DNA of 64,000 nt from Inonotus obliquus (Eukaryota > Basidiomycota > Agaricomycetes > Hymenochaetales > Hymenochaetaceae), in assembly GCA_032164295.1 (NCBI GenBank), contig JAJHTX010000005.1:2914001-2978000 (forward strand), given 5' to 3'. This document shows positions 12,403 through 24,866 of the stretch, piece by piece (position 1 is the first letter of the stretch; the number at the start of each line of letters is the position of its first letter). A model generated the notes under the pieces. That model ran no database searches. It was not told the DNA's origin and saw only the letters and a program-made list of their open reading frames with translations. The translations under genes were made by a program, and so were the position numbers.

Positions 12403-13886
12403 AGTGATTTGAGAAGTGCTTTTGTGGTTGCGATGAGAGTGTGCTGGATTTCTGCACTTAACGAGGCTTAAAGTCGTTGTATTTATACGTGTTCGGAGTG
12501 TACTCTCGGGTCTTTCAGGACGAGAGTGTCTACATCTATTCTCTACTTTTTTCTCTGTATCAGGGGGTCACCTTCGTTCAGTCTCCGACCTGGACCGACA
12601 GAGTCGCTTCGGTTCAAGGGTCGCCACGCTGACGGCAAGATTCACCCGCGTTCCAAACGGTATCAATATGTGGGAAATCTTGTTTGAACCATGATACCAC
12701 ACACCTTTTCTCCGCCACACATTCTATCCGATTGTATACCGGAGAAGCATGACGAAAAAAAATTAGGTAGCGGAATAACGGTTCCAAGTTTGTGGATCGA
12801 AACGAGGCGAATATACCGGAAGCAAAAGACGTGCTGTAAAGTTTCCGTGCGGTGCCCCGGAGAACACTTCCATCACTCGCCTTGTTTTTGCGCCTCAAAG
12901 CCAAAGCCGTTTGTATTTGTTGTTACTCATGACCTCCTTATCCCTTTCATTATCTCGTCCATCTGAGGTCCTGTCGCATTCACAGGACTACACATCCTTT
13001 TTATCGATCCTTCTGATTCGAGAAATGAAATCCATCGTCCTTCCTCCATTCAGACGGGAGAGCCTAATAAGAAAATGCTTGTCGCCGTGTAAAAGCAGTT
13101 TCATTGTCGATCGGCTATCCGCGTAACATATAAGGCACTGCCGGTTCAGACCTTGTAGTTTGTTCCTCGCCGAAAGCGTCAAGAGAAAGTTCTCACATGG
13201 TGATGGAAGTCTGATCGAGACCCTGGTACTGAGGTCCATGACGGACTGCTACCAGCGTCACGCAAAGAGTGCACTGAGAACTTCGGACCTTGTCATGGTA
13301 TAATCAATGCGAAGTGCAGTTTGCATTACAATTGTGGATTCAAAGCCCGCGTCTCCACGTAAAGTCAAAGAAGTTCGTTTCGATTACGGGTGTCCCCTTG
13401 AATTCTACACAGTAATGAACACAGCTAAACAGCTTCATACATACCCCGGGGAGACATTCAATTCAACATCTGTAGGAAGCGCAACTACTTTATTAAACTG
13501 TCTGCATCGTGCTTGTGAACAATCCCTCTCTTTCGTACCCTTACGATAAGGGTAGTCGTGTTCTTTTATGTCAGTTTGAATTGGTTTTGGAGCACTTCAA
13601 TTGTTCAATTCTTCAGAAACCTCGTTTCGCGAGCTCACAGGATCCGCGATCCTACCTGAGAGAGTAAGCATTTTAACATTTGATCGTTAGACTCGGTGCT
13701 TCGCCAAATTCATAGGTATGTATGCTGAAAGATACTGAACCGCGAGCAAAGATCTTCGTCGGCCGAATGGGTAAAGATAATATCAAACTCAGTCTCCTCA
13801 TGGCAAGCTGCAAAATTAGAAAGATCGCTCCACTAGATCGGCTTGTGAAATTCCCACTCGCAGCTACGTTAACAAGTATGAGGCAA
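12403..13886. other. Intergenic, no gene seen
   Basis: About 1.5 kb between the promoter side of the zinc-cluster gene and the 3' end of the GH5 gene. Short open frames on both strands lack domains and splice logic. Confidence 0.45.
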
Positions 13887-15622
13887 CTATAGGAATGGGA
13901 TCAGTGCCTCCGGGAGGATTCTAGAGACGGCAGGACCGCTCGGAGGCTCAATAGATTGGAAATACTAGAGGGAAAAAAGGTCAGGAACGTCGGAGAGACA
14001 CGACATCCGGAAAGCACTCACATCACCCCACCAAGGTCCCGCAGCCCACCAAGATGCGCCTATCCAGACCCCGGACTGCTGTAAGGCGCAAAGAGCACCC
14101 TGAATTGCTGCAATGCAGACGTCTGATACAGATCATCAGTCAGCAACTAGAGGAAGAACTTCGAAAGGCCTGATTCGCACCGTTAGACCCTGCGCCTATT
14201 TCGCCAAGGAAGCCTTTTAGTCCGTTCTGCTGCAACCACGTTGTCGCGCCGGCGACACGCTCAGCTCCGATGGTGGAGGAAACGCATGTTCCCGAGGTTC
14301 CCGAGCCGTCAGAATCAAGGTATTGGTGCATTTCTAGGACAAAATGAGGCTCTGACAACTCTACATCTCCGCGATCTTTGATCCGAGCTCACCAATCGCG
14401 GTGTTATTAAGAGGATCTGTAATAGCACCAAAGACATCGCCGTTTCCTGATGAGGTCCAAGTCCATGCGCCAGTCCAGCTGACATTGGAGCAAGAGTGAA
14501 TGAATGTATTGAGTGCTCAATACTGCGAAAGAATACTTTACCTAGTACCCTCGGCAAGGATAAGCTGCGTTGCGCCTGTTGAGCGAATTCCGTTTATCGC
14601 GGCTTGGTTCTACAAACATTTACGTTAGCAACTAAAGCTCAGACGGTCTATGGTAACGTACGAAGTCAAACGCGGTCTGTGCTGTAACACCATTCGGTTC
14701 GTTCTGAACGTCGAATATGACATTATTATCCGATATCTGCCAAAAAAAGAATCCGTGTTAATCACGTGATTCGCTAGAGACAGCGACTCATATTCTCACA
14801 AATTCATTCGCGAGATTCGTCCACCCTCGAGCGAAGGCTCAGCAAAAGGCGTGTTTGCCGGGATTACGGAACACTCACAGGTTTGGAAGCTGACAATACA
14901 TATCGTTCGTTAATAGAATGATAAAGTTGCGGTTAATTGCGGACTCACTCCGATGTGCTTGAGAGGATTTGACCGTTGTACCGTAAATAATTGTGTGCTG
15001 GGAGCGGGTAGACGTACGTGTACATGAGTCAAACTTAGCTGCCGGAAACAAGCTTGCTACTCACGATCAATAACCGCAAAGGCGCCTCTCCCGGTGATGT
15101 AGCTAACGGTCTTCGCGAAGGTGTCAGAAGTCAGGAAAATCCGCAAGATGGGGAACAAATACGTCTTTCAATCCTTGGAGATAAGCAGAGTCGAAGGCAC
15201 CGGTGAGACCGTTTGCAAGTGGGCTCAAGCGCTCTACTAAGAACGGAACACGGAAAGTGTTGAAACCGGCATTGACAAAGTACTAATTTGACAGAAAGTG
15301 CAGTAAATGTGTGTGTAAGACAGAAGTAGTGGTGTGAAATAAGAAGAATGGAATGCCGTACATCGATGCTGGATGGCGACGGCCATGTGTAATGCGTGCC
15401 CAACTGCCCAGGAATAGTGTTCTCGCCAAATTCGGCGCCAGACTGATTAACGCCGAAGAATTGGAACCTTGTGCGGTTCTCGCACGCCGCCTGACGCGGC
15501 TTGACTTTCAAGGTTGCCGTAGGCGTCGAATCCGTTGGTGTAGGGTCGCGGACGGCTAAACCAAGAGCCGAACTTGCGAAAAGAAGTGAGAGGCCAGAGG
15601 CTATCGCGACAGTGAGTTTCAT
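13887..15622 (-). CDS. Secreted GH5 endo-beta-1,4-glucanase (EGII-like)
   Basis: Extracellular cellulase cutting internal beta-1,4 glucan bonds with retention. Twelve exons give 363 aa: 15622-15362, 15282-15163, 15110-15065, 14997-14949, 14889-14879, 14825-14800, 14736-14662, 14609-14542, 14478-14393, 14351-14181, 14122-14022, 13964-13887. A signal peptide (MKLTVAIASGLSLLFASSAL) leads to a Thr/Pro-rich linker, then FFGVNQSGAEF, FNTFRVPFLVERL and FAVIDPHNYLRYNG. VIFDVQNEPN carries the acid/base Glu184, LEMHQYLDSDGSGTSGTC follows, and LGEIGAG carries the nucleophile Glu298. WWAAGPWWGD is the usual substrate-cleft tryptophan block. No CBM1 module is visible. The 11-nt exon 5 restores the family motif SSTSDFQTWWTNLANEF. 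Both catalytic residues are present, so I expect an active enzyme. Confidence 0.92.
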
Positions 15623-18600
15623 GTTCCTCGACACCGTTGTCTTTGAGACCGTCGAACAGGGATACGAAGGGGGACATCGTCGCGCGGGGGCCTAAATACC
15701 CTGTCTCCGCCCTGCGGAAGAGCCTCGACATTACCTTCCGACAAATATCCTCGCTACGTGCTCAAGATCACGACTGATCACGATCACAAGAGAAAGAGTA
15801 GTGCAACGAAAGGGTCGCAAGATTAACCACCGACTATACGCCAGCAACGCCGAGTGGATTTCTCCGAATCCGAAGCGACCAGAGGGAAAGTCCCGCCGAA
15901 GAAGAGGGACCGTCAGTTGCACGAGACAGCAAGGATTTGCAGGCACTTCTGAGCTGGCACGTCATGGGCTTCGTTGCACCTTCAAGGGGGGCGCAGAACG
16001 TGGTATAGCGACCAGAAAATTCGAGGCAGATGGTATTTTTCCGACAATGCCAAATGGGTTATGTCTGGAAGGATCGTCGGGACTTTTGATCATATGTTGA
16101 AATGAGTGCCTTCTCATTTGGTAAGTGAAGAAGATTGCGACATACTTTATTGTTCTTGGAGCTGCGGGGGCGCCCGACATCGGATGACTTTGAAGCCAAG
16201 TTCAAGTCTACTGAATCGATGGTTCATTTGGTCGTTCTCACCTTGGCTTGTGTGTTAGCAACGGATATTCATACGACATGCCAAGTCCTTGCATGATGAA
16301 CTTCCACCAAAAAGGGCCATTTGCTAAAGTGATCTTCTCTAATGAGCCTGCGAGGTTATTAAAGCTGATGAGCTGCATCCAGCGTTGGACCATGAACTGA
16401 ACATCAGTTCAGTATTGCTATTGCAAATTCAGAACAGAACACTGAACAGAACGAACAGAGTGCATTGCACGTGACTGTGAGACATGATTAGCAAAGAATC
16501 ACCAAATTCGAGCTCCATCTCATCGCAATCGTCGTCGCGCATCGTCTTAGTGTTAGCTTTCATTCACCTCGAACAAGAAAACATCTTCACTCGGCGGAGT
16601 CTTCATACGAAATTAAACAGAGTAAAAGGATAAGACGAATCCCCGACTCTCTCACTGTACGTCCACCCCTTTCCTTTTGGTAATTTCTTTCAAGTATTCA
16701 TGGCTTCACTTCACGTAAACAACAGAAGGTCATTTCTCTATCCACTTGATTCGGAACGAGGATGCGTTTACTTTCACCTTCCCATTAGTAACTTATCCAC
16801 CACCGAGCCTGCCGAGATAGACGGGCCCGCGGGTTCGGTGCTCCCCGCAAAGCATTTGAGAATCGGTGTTGCGCAGTTTAACCGCGCTCTACACGCGCTG
16901 CTCGTGGCGTCGGTGAAGATTTTCCATTGACAATTTCTATTTGCGACCTTTAACCCGGCGGAAGCGGATATCGATGTAACCAAACTCTCGAATTTTCCTC
17001 CGTTTCTTTCTTGTCTCGAAGACTCGAAGACATAACCCGTTTCGCGGTAAGTCGAAATGGAAGTCAAGTACTCTGAAGACTCGCATAAACGATTTTGACA
17101 ACTCTAACTAAGTTAGGAACTGCTCACTTCACTTGCAGACCACGACAGACTGACGGAGTATGTAAACAGGGTCGCAAGAGACGTACTCACTCCGGTCTAT
17201 CACGGCCCTCTCGCGAAGTTGTTTCTTATCATCGATGTCATACACGGATAAAAAGACGAAAAGCAACCGCAAACCAACTTACTGCAAGCTTCCTCGGTGG
17301 ATGTTTCCTTCCGGATACCGAGAAGAAAGTGTAGAAATTGTAGCGGGTGTCAAATGCAAATGGAGTTGTCCAGATAGAAACTACAATTCGTTCGGTACGA
17401 AATTGTAAAATCCCCCTTCTTCCTTGGTGATCGGGTTCTTTTATTGTGGCGGTCAAGTGGAAAAAGGTACGCCGTGCCCGATAACTCAATTTTATGGCCC
17501 GTGCGGATAGAACGTCCTTCCTCCCTGATCATCAGAGACGAAGCTTTTCGTGTAGGTACAATAGCTATAAATCGCACATCCAACTCAAGTGTTCCCAAGA
17601 TTCTACACAACACTTCTCTTCGAAATATCACTTCTTATCAACGTTGCACGTCGTACACAAAAAAAATAATACTGCAACCGTTGGCTCTGAAATTTCCCCG
17701 CCTTCTCCGCTGCCGCGTATCAAGAAAGTTTGTGCCGTTCGAAAGATTGGAAGGTAAATACGTAAAAAACATAAATTGCAAATTCCGACTCTCGCGATCA
17801 GTTGATCAAGCATTTCATATCAAAACCTTTCGTAAATGTTAAATGTTTAGTTACCCGTCCGTGAGGATTTAGTCCAAAAAAGGTAACTTGCTTACCCTCA
17901 ATAGGGCTCTCAATCCAACTTTGAAGACCTTCTCCCACTTCCTTGTGAAATATTTTCTCTCACGTAGATATGGTATCCGGATGGAAAGTCGAAAAGTAAC
18001 GTACAAACTATAAACTATAAAGTACTGCCCGAAAGGATCTTTTCTCGTTGGCGCTACCAAGTCGCCGTCGCCGTCTCAAGCGGGAGAACTTGGTCGGACT
18101 CGGGACAAACGAAAATCTAAGCTGACTTTATCTTTGATTATCGATTATCAATGGGTATGGCTTACTGGGACTTGCATACGGACTCTTGAATTGTAATCAA
18201 GGCCGACAACTTGAAGCTCAGACTCTGACGTTCAAAGTTTTACTGTAGTGCAACTCCGAAAAGTACATGTACAATTAATGTACGGGCTTCCTGGACCTGT
18301 GGCGTCTCGGAGGTGTAGAGTTCACTTAAGGTCCAGGCTCTGAGAAGGTGCCTTTCTTCTTCGTATCAAGTCGCTCACGACCCGTAAGGTTGCGGTGATA
18401 CTGGGAAAATGGTGAGAGCAATAGCTGTTCCGGATCGTGAGGTCTCTATTTCTTTTCATGTCTTGTATGTATTTGTCTTCCAAATGTACGATTGGCATAG
18501 TTTAATCCTACAGTAAAGATAACTTGTCTAACATACACGAGAATATTATAACTAGGACGATACAGTCACTTGCATAGAAAGGAACTAGAAGCATTAAAAA

Positions 18601-18701
18601 ATCTAGGCTCTACTCACAATAAAGGAAATATCAGCGCCAGACGATCCCAGCTCAACCTGGGAGCAACAGAGGAGCTAGAAGACCGCAGATCTATACGTCT
18701 A
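15623..18701. other. Gene-poor 3-kb stretch
   Basis: No recognisable coding region, RNA gene or repeat. Open frames here (for example plus 17444-17842, minus 17350-17631) overlap each other on opposite strands and have no motifs. The right part should include the 3' UTR of the MFS gene. Confidence 0.45.
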
Positions 18702-21436
18702 TCAGCTTGCGTGAGCGCGACCAGCTTCTAACGCGCTACTCGTATCGTAAACGCCGTCAAGGTCAAGGGCGTTCCGAATGCTTGGTCCATGGATATAGGC
18801 GCCAGAGAGGTCTTTGCTAACGCGTGAGCGGCCTCGTTCAGCTTCGCGTTCAGGTCCAGACCGGTTATGGCGTCCATATCCCCGCACATCCCACAATCGT
18901 GCTCCGCCGCTCCTCTTATTACCATGTGCAACGACTTGATACTTCCTCGTATCCGGGTCCCGCGGGTGCGGATGCGAACGATGATGTGGGTGCACACCTG
19001 ATAGAAGCGCTATCGATATGAGAAGAACAGTCGCGGCGAGCACGAATATTGCTTTTGGGAAGCGTGCAACAGTCGTACTGTAGACTAACCCGAAAAGCAA
19101 GGGCTATATTACAATAAGCGATAAGTGACAGCGGCAAAGAGAGGAAGTGAACGAAGAGGAAATAGAGTTGGGTAAACAAAGGATAAAAATCATGATAATC
19201 AAGAAGTCATCAGCGACAGACCGCGTGAAGAGAAATGCGGAAGGGACCTACTCCAAGAATCATCTGCCCTGTCGCTTGCAAGACCGCTAGCGCCCCGAAG
19301 AGACTACCTGTAGCTACGCCTGGACCGGCACCACCAGGCTTCGCAACGCCTAAACGTTCGTCTTCCGCGGCTTCCGTTTGCATCACGCACAGCGCGAGGC
19401 TCTGCATCCCAGGCACAATACCACTACTAAAGCTGCTTAGTACGGTAAACCCAACGAACGCTGCTTGTGCTGCGGATGTCGGAGAAGTACTTGATAGTGA
19501 AACAAGGGTGTGCGAAAGTATATCGAGCGCATAAGAAAGACGCGTGATGCACAAGTCGAGCTTCATTTCCGCGACGAGCTGGGCCTTTGTTGGCTTCGCC
19601 TTCGGCTTCTTACTGCCCCCTCCCACAGCATTTTGCTGTGTCGTAGAAGTCTTCTTCGGCTTCGGTTTGCAGTACGAAATAATGACTAAAAGAGTTAAGC
19701 ACGTTGAAAGACAAGGGTCAATCGCGGAACTATTTGATACATACACGGCATGATAAAAAGGAGATGAACAGCCCTTGCTCCTCCGACAAAGGTAATATAG
19801 TAACTTAGCTGCCGAAAGTGTAAAAGACTATCAGACCAAGTTTCTGGAAAGGCACAATAGATTGGATCAAACCTGTTCGGCTTCCCAGGCGAAAACATGT
19901 TCCGCATAAAGATACTTTACCTGGAAGATGCCCTGCAGACGATGGGCAATTAGACCAAAGGTTCTCCGCAAAAATGATTATCACTCACTGATGAGAGCAG
20001 GTACCCAAACGTCGCTAGAGCAAGAAGCGTCATGTTCCAGTCCCTTCCATTTGGCCGAATCTTCGGTGCGAATATTAACAAGGGTGTAAAGATACCCCCC
20101 ATTACCGACAGAATGCCGCCGCTGGCCCTTTTTGCAGTTGCGTCTTCTTCTGATCGATCAACGACAGCGGAAATCAAGTCCGAAGGTGTATCTCCTTTCT
20201 TCTTTCTCAAACTTTCCGGAATCACAAACACCGACTGAAGAAAATTCACTAAAGAGAAGCAAACGGCAAGCCAAAACACGGGAGTAACCGTGCGTCCCAC
20301 GCTCACGCTTTCCAATCGAAGAAATGGTTCTAGGAAAGAGGGAGGATGGGTGATCACCCAGGCGCCAAGCATTGGGCCCATTGCGAAGCCAAAATAAAAG
20401 ACACCCATAAAACGGGAGAATATGTGTGCACGTGAGCCGTCGGAAGTGCAGTCGGAAATATATGCAGATGTCGTGCTCTGAAGGGTTGACCATCCGCCAA
20501 GCAGACCCTCAATTGCTGGAGCGACGATGAGAAGTTTGTAACCGTGCGCAGAGAGTGGGGAATGCGGTAGCGAAATGAGAATAAAAACGAGATCAGTCAG
20601 GAAGAGGCCGAACGTAGCGGCTGCGAGCACGCGTGTACGACCGTGTTGTTCACCAAAGTGACCCCACCAGCCTGTCGAAAGGGCAGAGCAAAGACCCACG
20701 GTCGTAGCCATAATAGTCTGAAGACGTGCAGCGTAGGACTGGACTGCCGGGTCGGAAAGACACCTTCTGGAAGGGACGCGAAATGGGTCATCATTATCAT
20801 CTCCGCCGGCGTCTTCGTCGGTGCCATCCTGGACGTTGTCGATCGCGGAAGGAATAGTGGATTGAATACTTGACAGGCTCTTTATCAGATTTAATGATTG
20901 TGAGGGTGCTTGCAGCTCGTGAGGTTCTGTGCTATGGTTGAATGCAGGTGGGTGTCCGAATACCGCATTGCAGGCTAATTGTGTGAACACTTCGACGCGA
21001 GGTGCAATAGTCATTCCTCTCTGCACGCAATGGAAGCTCAAATTCAACAAAGACACTTCGGGAGACGTACAGCGTACCCACCGTGATGGATGCCAAGATT
21101 GCAAACGGTACAATCCTGCGTATTTGGATGAATGAGCGTGTCTATTCTCCGGACCTTGGACCGAAAGTTGTGAGCTCACCAGAGTAGTCTGGGGCGATAG
21201 AACGGCTTTCTACGCCCCTCCTTTCGACCGAGCAACGGATCGTTCTCAGTAGACTCTCCATTCTCTTCTTGAGTTCCTGTGGAGGCTATTATCGGGGGTA
21301 CACGCCTGCGAGAACGCGACTGAGATGTGGGAATCGCCGGGGACAGGATAGGGTCGTTTGCAATGATGTCCAACTGCGGCTCACCAAGGATGCCGACTGG
21401 CGGGCTAACCTCCTGGTCGACGGAGGAATGATGCAT
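18702..21436 (-). CDS. Major facilitator superfamily transporter
   Basis: Integral membrane secondary transporter; substrate not assignable. Exons 21436-21180, 21115-21067, 21020-19989, 19932-19873, 19808-19745, 19685-19252 and 19103-18702 sum to 765 aa in phase. An acidic/Arg-rich cytoplasmic N-terminus precedes the first membrane segment (IVPFAILASITVGTLY). A long polar loop with an acidic DGTDEDAGGDDNDD stretch follows. GWWGHFGEQHGRTRVL is a degenerate MFS motif A in which the usual Asp is replaced. FGFAMGPMLGAW resembles the GP-type motif C of proton antiporters. A Lys/Pro-rich central loop (KPKPKKTSTTQQNAV) and a long Arg-rich hydrophilic C-terminal tail are unusual additions. It is divergent from the GH79 gene. 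Confidence 0.82.
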
Positions 21437-22090
21437 TGTGGTAGGAGGAGGAAGACGAGTGGCTACGGAGAGTATGGCATTGTATGTATCTCTCACGATA
21501 AGAATACTACGGGTGATTGTGCTGACGCGCGTCTAACGTGTTTTGATGGTGGCGATAGCAAACTATTTGCTTCCGTCTCCGTCTCCCCCTTGGTCCTGAC
21601 CACCACCATCTTCTTCCTCTGCAGTCTTGACGACTTTCCTAGCAGCTGGCAAGTATCTTCATCCACTTCACTTCGTCCGCCTTATCAACTTGATTATAGT
21701 GTGTATCTGATAATCTACATCTAATAAATCGTCCATCGTGCTCTCCACATTGGCTTATCTTGTCAAGCTACCCAGATGACTAGTTGTCCACGACACCAGT
21801 CTACCAACAATGTATAGAGCTTTACGCTCGTTCACGCATGTTTCACACAGCCCATTCGCAAGTCAACCACTACGACGCCGTCAAGGTCGCGCATAGTATT
21901 GACCATAATGCTCTCAAGAATGTCAAGAGCTTTCGAGACACGTATGAACGAAGTGATCAGATGATTCCCCCCACACATTCTGCTTATTGCGCCGGGCCGT
22001 CAGGGGAACGTGGCCGGCTCATAAATAAAAGTACCCAAGCGACTCGCGCTAGACGCAAGGCGTGCGTTGTGACAACTGCAAGAAACGACA
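21437..22090. promoter_or_regulatory. Divergent promoter region, MFS / GH79
   Basis: The 654 bp between two start codons on opposite strands must hold both promoters, so the transporter and the secreted glycosidase may be co-regulated. I cannot pick out specific sites; open frames here look like chance. Confidence 0.45.
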
Positions 22091-24344
22091 ATGTTTTCCC
22101 TGTCAAAACTTCTAGCCTCAACTTACCTTGCTTTGGACTTCTCCTGCACCCTCGCTCTTCCCTCTGTTTCCAGCCAAATTATCAGTCTTCCATCCATCCC
22201 GCCACTTCCCTTCAATGCCTCTCAAACACTCGACAGACGCCTCGCATCATTCTCCTTTGAACTTTCTTTCTTGACTTCATTTGCGGGAAACAGCTCGCAT
22301 CCGAATCTTCTTACGAGGGAGATCATGCGTAGACTGGTTGAACGGACAGGAGTTGGACCGGACGTCCGCCCTGGTGGTATCACAGTGTATTCTACTTCTT
22401 CTGTATGCTAGATACCAAGTTGCGAACAATACTAATTCTTGTTTTATTCAGCGACAGTTCTATTTTCGACCCTGATGCACCAGCTCTTGTTCTTGACGAA
22501 AGCACTGTACGTATGCGTATAAAACCTAAAACACGAGCGAAACAACTGATGACGAGAATCTGACGCAGTCTGGGGGAATATACAGAACAACATAGTACGA
22601 CAAAGTTAGCTTTCTTGGACGCGGTCCGCTAACCTTTGGGTCCAGCGGCCCGGCAGTCTTCGAATCGCTTCACAACTTTCCCGACACATCAAGGTTCATA
22701 TGGGACGTGAATCTTGGCAACAACTCTATCGACATTGCCCAAGGTCAGATTGAGGCGGGGATCAGGTATCTTGGCTGGGATAGGATTTATGCTTTACAGC
22801 GTAAGCTCCATAAATTTAACGGTAGTGAGTTTACCGTCCATATGATTGATGCAAACAGTGGGAAATGAACCGGATCACTATGGCGGAGGCTCCAGACCAC
22901 GCGGTTGGTCCTCCGCGGAGTATACGGCCCAGTTCCTCGTAAGCAATGAAATGCCAACCTCATTACAAGAGATTTCCTCCTAATTATGTCCGAATGCAAG
23001 TAGAATTGGACCACTACGTTGACGGAACGTCTTTTTCTTCCTCCTCGTGTCTTCCAGGCTCCTGGAGTTGCGGATGACCCGACGTCTTCTGCGCTGATAA
23101 CAACTGTGTCGACGATTAATGAGGGTATAGATTCTACTGACGCGATTAAGGTCTTCGACCAACATACGTTCGTCTGTTGATTCTTCAGCCTGGTGCATCA
23201 AGGGCTGAGTCGAGCACTGACTATGCGAAATTTTTTGACAGGTATCAATACTCAACGTGTGATCCAGTGCGCAATGCCATCGCTACTCTCCCGAACCTTA
23301 TCAATCATCAGAACATTACTGTGGGCGCCAAATATCCCTTTCTTTTCACACCTACTCAGGATTGAACTTTAAGGCCTATCTTGATCTCTGGAGGCCTCAA
23401 ATAGCAGCCGCGAGAAGCCGAGCGAAAGAGTTTGTGGTCGGTGTGTATCGCTAAACCTCCGCCCGATGCGGGATATGTCCCTTATCCATGTTCATGTTCT
23501 CAGGGGAATTTAGCTCCGTTTCTTGCTCTGGGAAAGAGAATGTCACCGATACGTTTGGGCAAGCACTCTGGATCGCGGATAGTACGTTGCAAGGTTTCAG
23601 ATAACGATCTAATTTAACGGAGGCATACCTGTTGCAGCACTACTCTATGGTGCCTACTTGAATATCTCCCGTTTCTACTTACACCAGGGTGCGACGCTTG
23701 TCCTTCAGAGTAGTCAACAAACAAATTCGTAAGTTTCCTGTCTTGTCACATGAAGTGATTATAAAGACTAACACCACGCAAGGCCAGGATTCTCTTGGGC
23801 AAGTGGATTCGTAATATAGTAAATGCAAAGTCTTAACACTGTGTTATGAATTTAGTACGATCTCTGGTACCCAGTTGACACCGACCGTTACGGCTCTGCT
23901 CGAGCTTCGCCCTCTTTTGTTTCGTATCTCCTCATCAACGAAGCGATTGGTAAATCCGATAACGTTCAACTCGGCCTCATTCCCGTCCCTTCTCACCCAC
24001 AGCTTGCGGTCTACGCAATTTGGGATCCACAAGCACGAGAGGATAATATAGCGCGTATGGTATTGTTAAACCTTCAAGTGAGGAACATCTCAACGAGCGT
24101 GGAAGATGCAAAGGGGGATGAGGCTATTGTTGATTTGTCGCCGTATTTACGAGATGGGACTGTGGAGAGTACGGGAGTGAAGAGGATGACGAGTCCCGGA
24201 CTTGACTCGAAAGATGTGAGCCGGGTGTTATGGGCGGGTCAATCTTACGCGGATGGAACTGCTTCAGGGAAAGAAATCATCGAGGCACTCGATGATGGGA
24301 AAATCATAGTGAGAGGGAGCGAAGGCGTTCTCGTGTTCTTCTGA
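22091..24344 (+). CDS. Secreted GH79 beta-glucuronidase-type glycosidase
   Basis: Retaining glycosidase family acting on glucuronic acid or 4-O-methylglucuronic acid residues of proteoglycans such as arabinogalactan. Twelve exons give 531 aa: 22091-22386, 22452-22506, 22569-22594, 22646-22800, 22859-22938, 23004-23167, 23242-23320, 23374-23440, 23504-23581, 23638-23728, 23783-23798, 23856-24344. A hydrophobic N-terminus fits a signal peptide. FSFELSFLTSFAGNSSHPN is the family's opening block. LQLGNEPDHYGG holds the predicted acid/base Glu181 and FVVGEFSSVSCSG the nucleophile Glu309. GFSWYDLWYPVDTDRYG and the C-terminal beta domain (VKRMTSPGLDSKD, GSEGVLVFF) are complete. The intron 23799-23855 is GC-AG. 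Substrate specificity cannot be read from sequence. Confidence 0.9.
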
Positions 24345-24866
24345 ACAGTCTCCATACAAAAAGGTGTTTGAGACTGAGTTACTCACGGAGTGATTTTATT
24401 TGAATGTAACTTGTAGTAGGTCAGTGTATGTAACAGGTTACAGCATGTTATAGTGGTGTTCTCTCAATACGCCTCGAGGGATAAGTAATAAGTACACCCT
24501 AAACTCTTCCGGCGTGAATCCATCAAAGACAAAGGCTGCAGATAGCTAAGGAAGAACTCGTAAGGGCAAAACGCGAACCAAAAGGATTGAATTGCTAGCG
24601 AAACACCACCCAAATGAAGAATGCACGTGAATTAGCATGATCATTCCAGATATAGCTACTAGGTACCACGCTATATTATAATCATCGGATCAGCGCTCGG
24701 CACAACGCCGCCGCCTGCGGCATCAGCGTGACAATGACTACTGTACTTGCTTGTACTCTTAGCGTCCCATCTCTTTCCTCCTTACTGCCATCTCGACGCC
24801 ATCTAACTTATCAGTCTTCCACTTTCTGCTCTAACTTAACCTAACAAGTTCTGTACTCTCAATAAA
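24345..24866. other. Intergenic, GH79 3' / metacaspase 5'
   Basis: Spacer between tandem plus-strand genes, with no further coding signal. Pyrimidine-rich sequence near 24770-24830 lies upstream of the metacaspase start and may be part of its promoter. Confidence 0.45.

Noticed and set aside
16700..17842. Overlapping open frames on both strands
   Set aside because: No motifs, no splice logic and strong overlap on opposite strands point to chance.
21784..22260. Plus-strand frame ahead of the GH79 gene
   Set aside because: It runs through the GH79 signal-peptide exon in another frame and has no domain.
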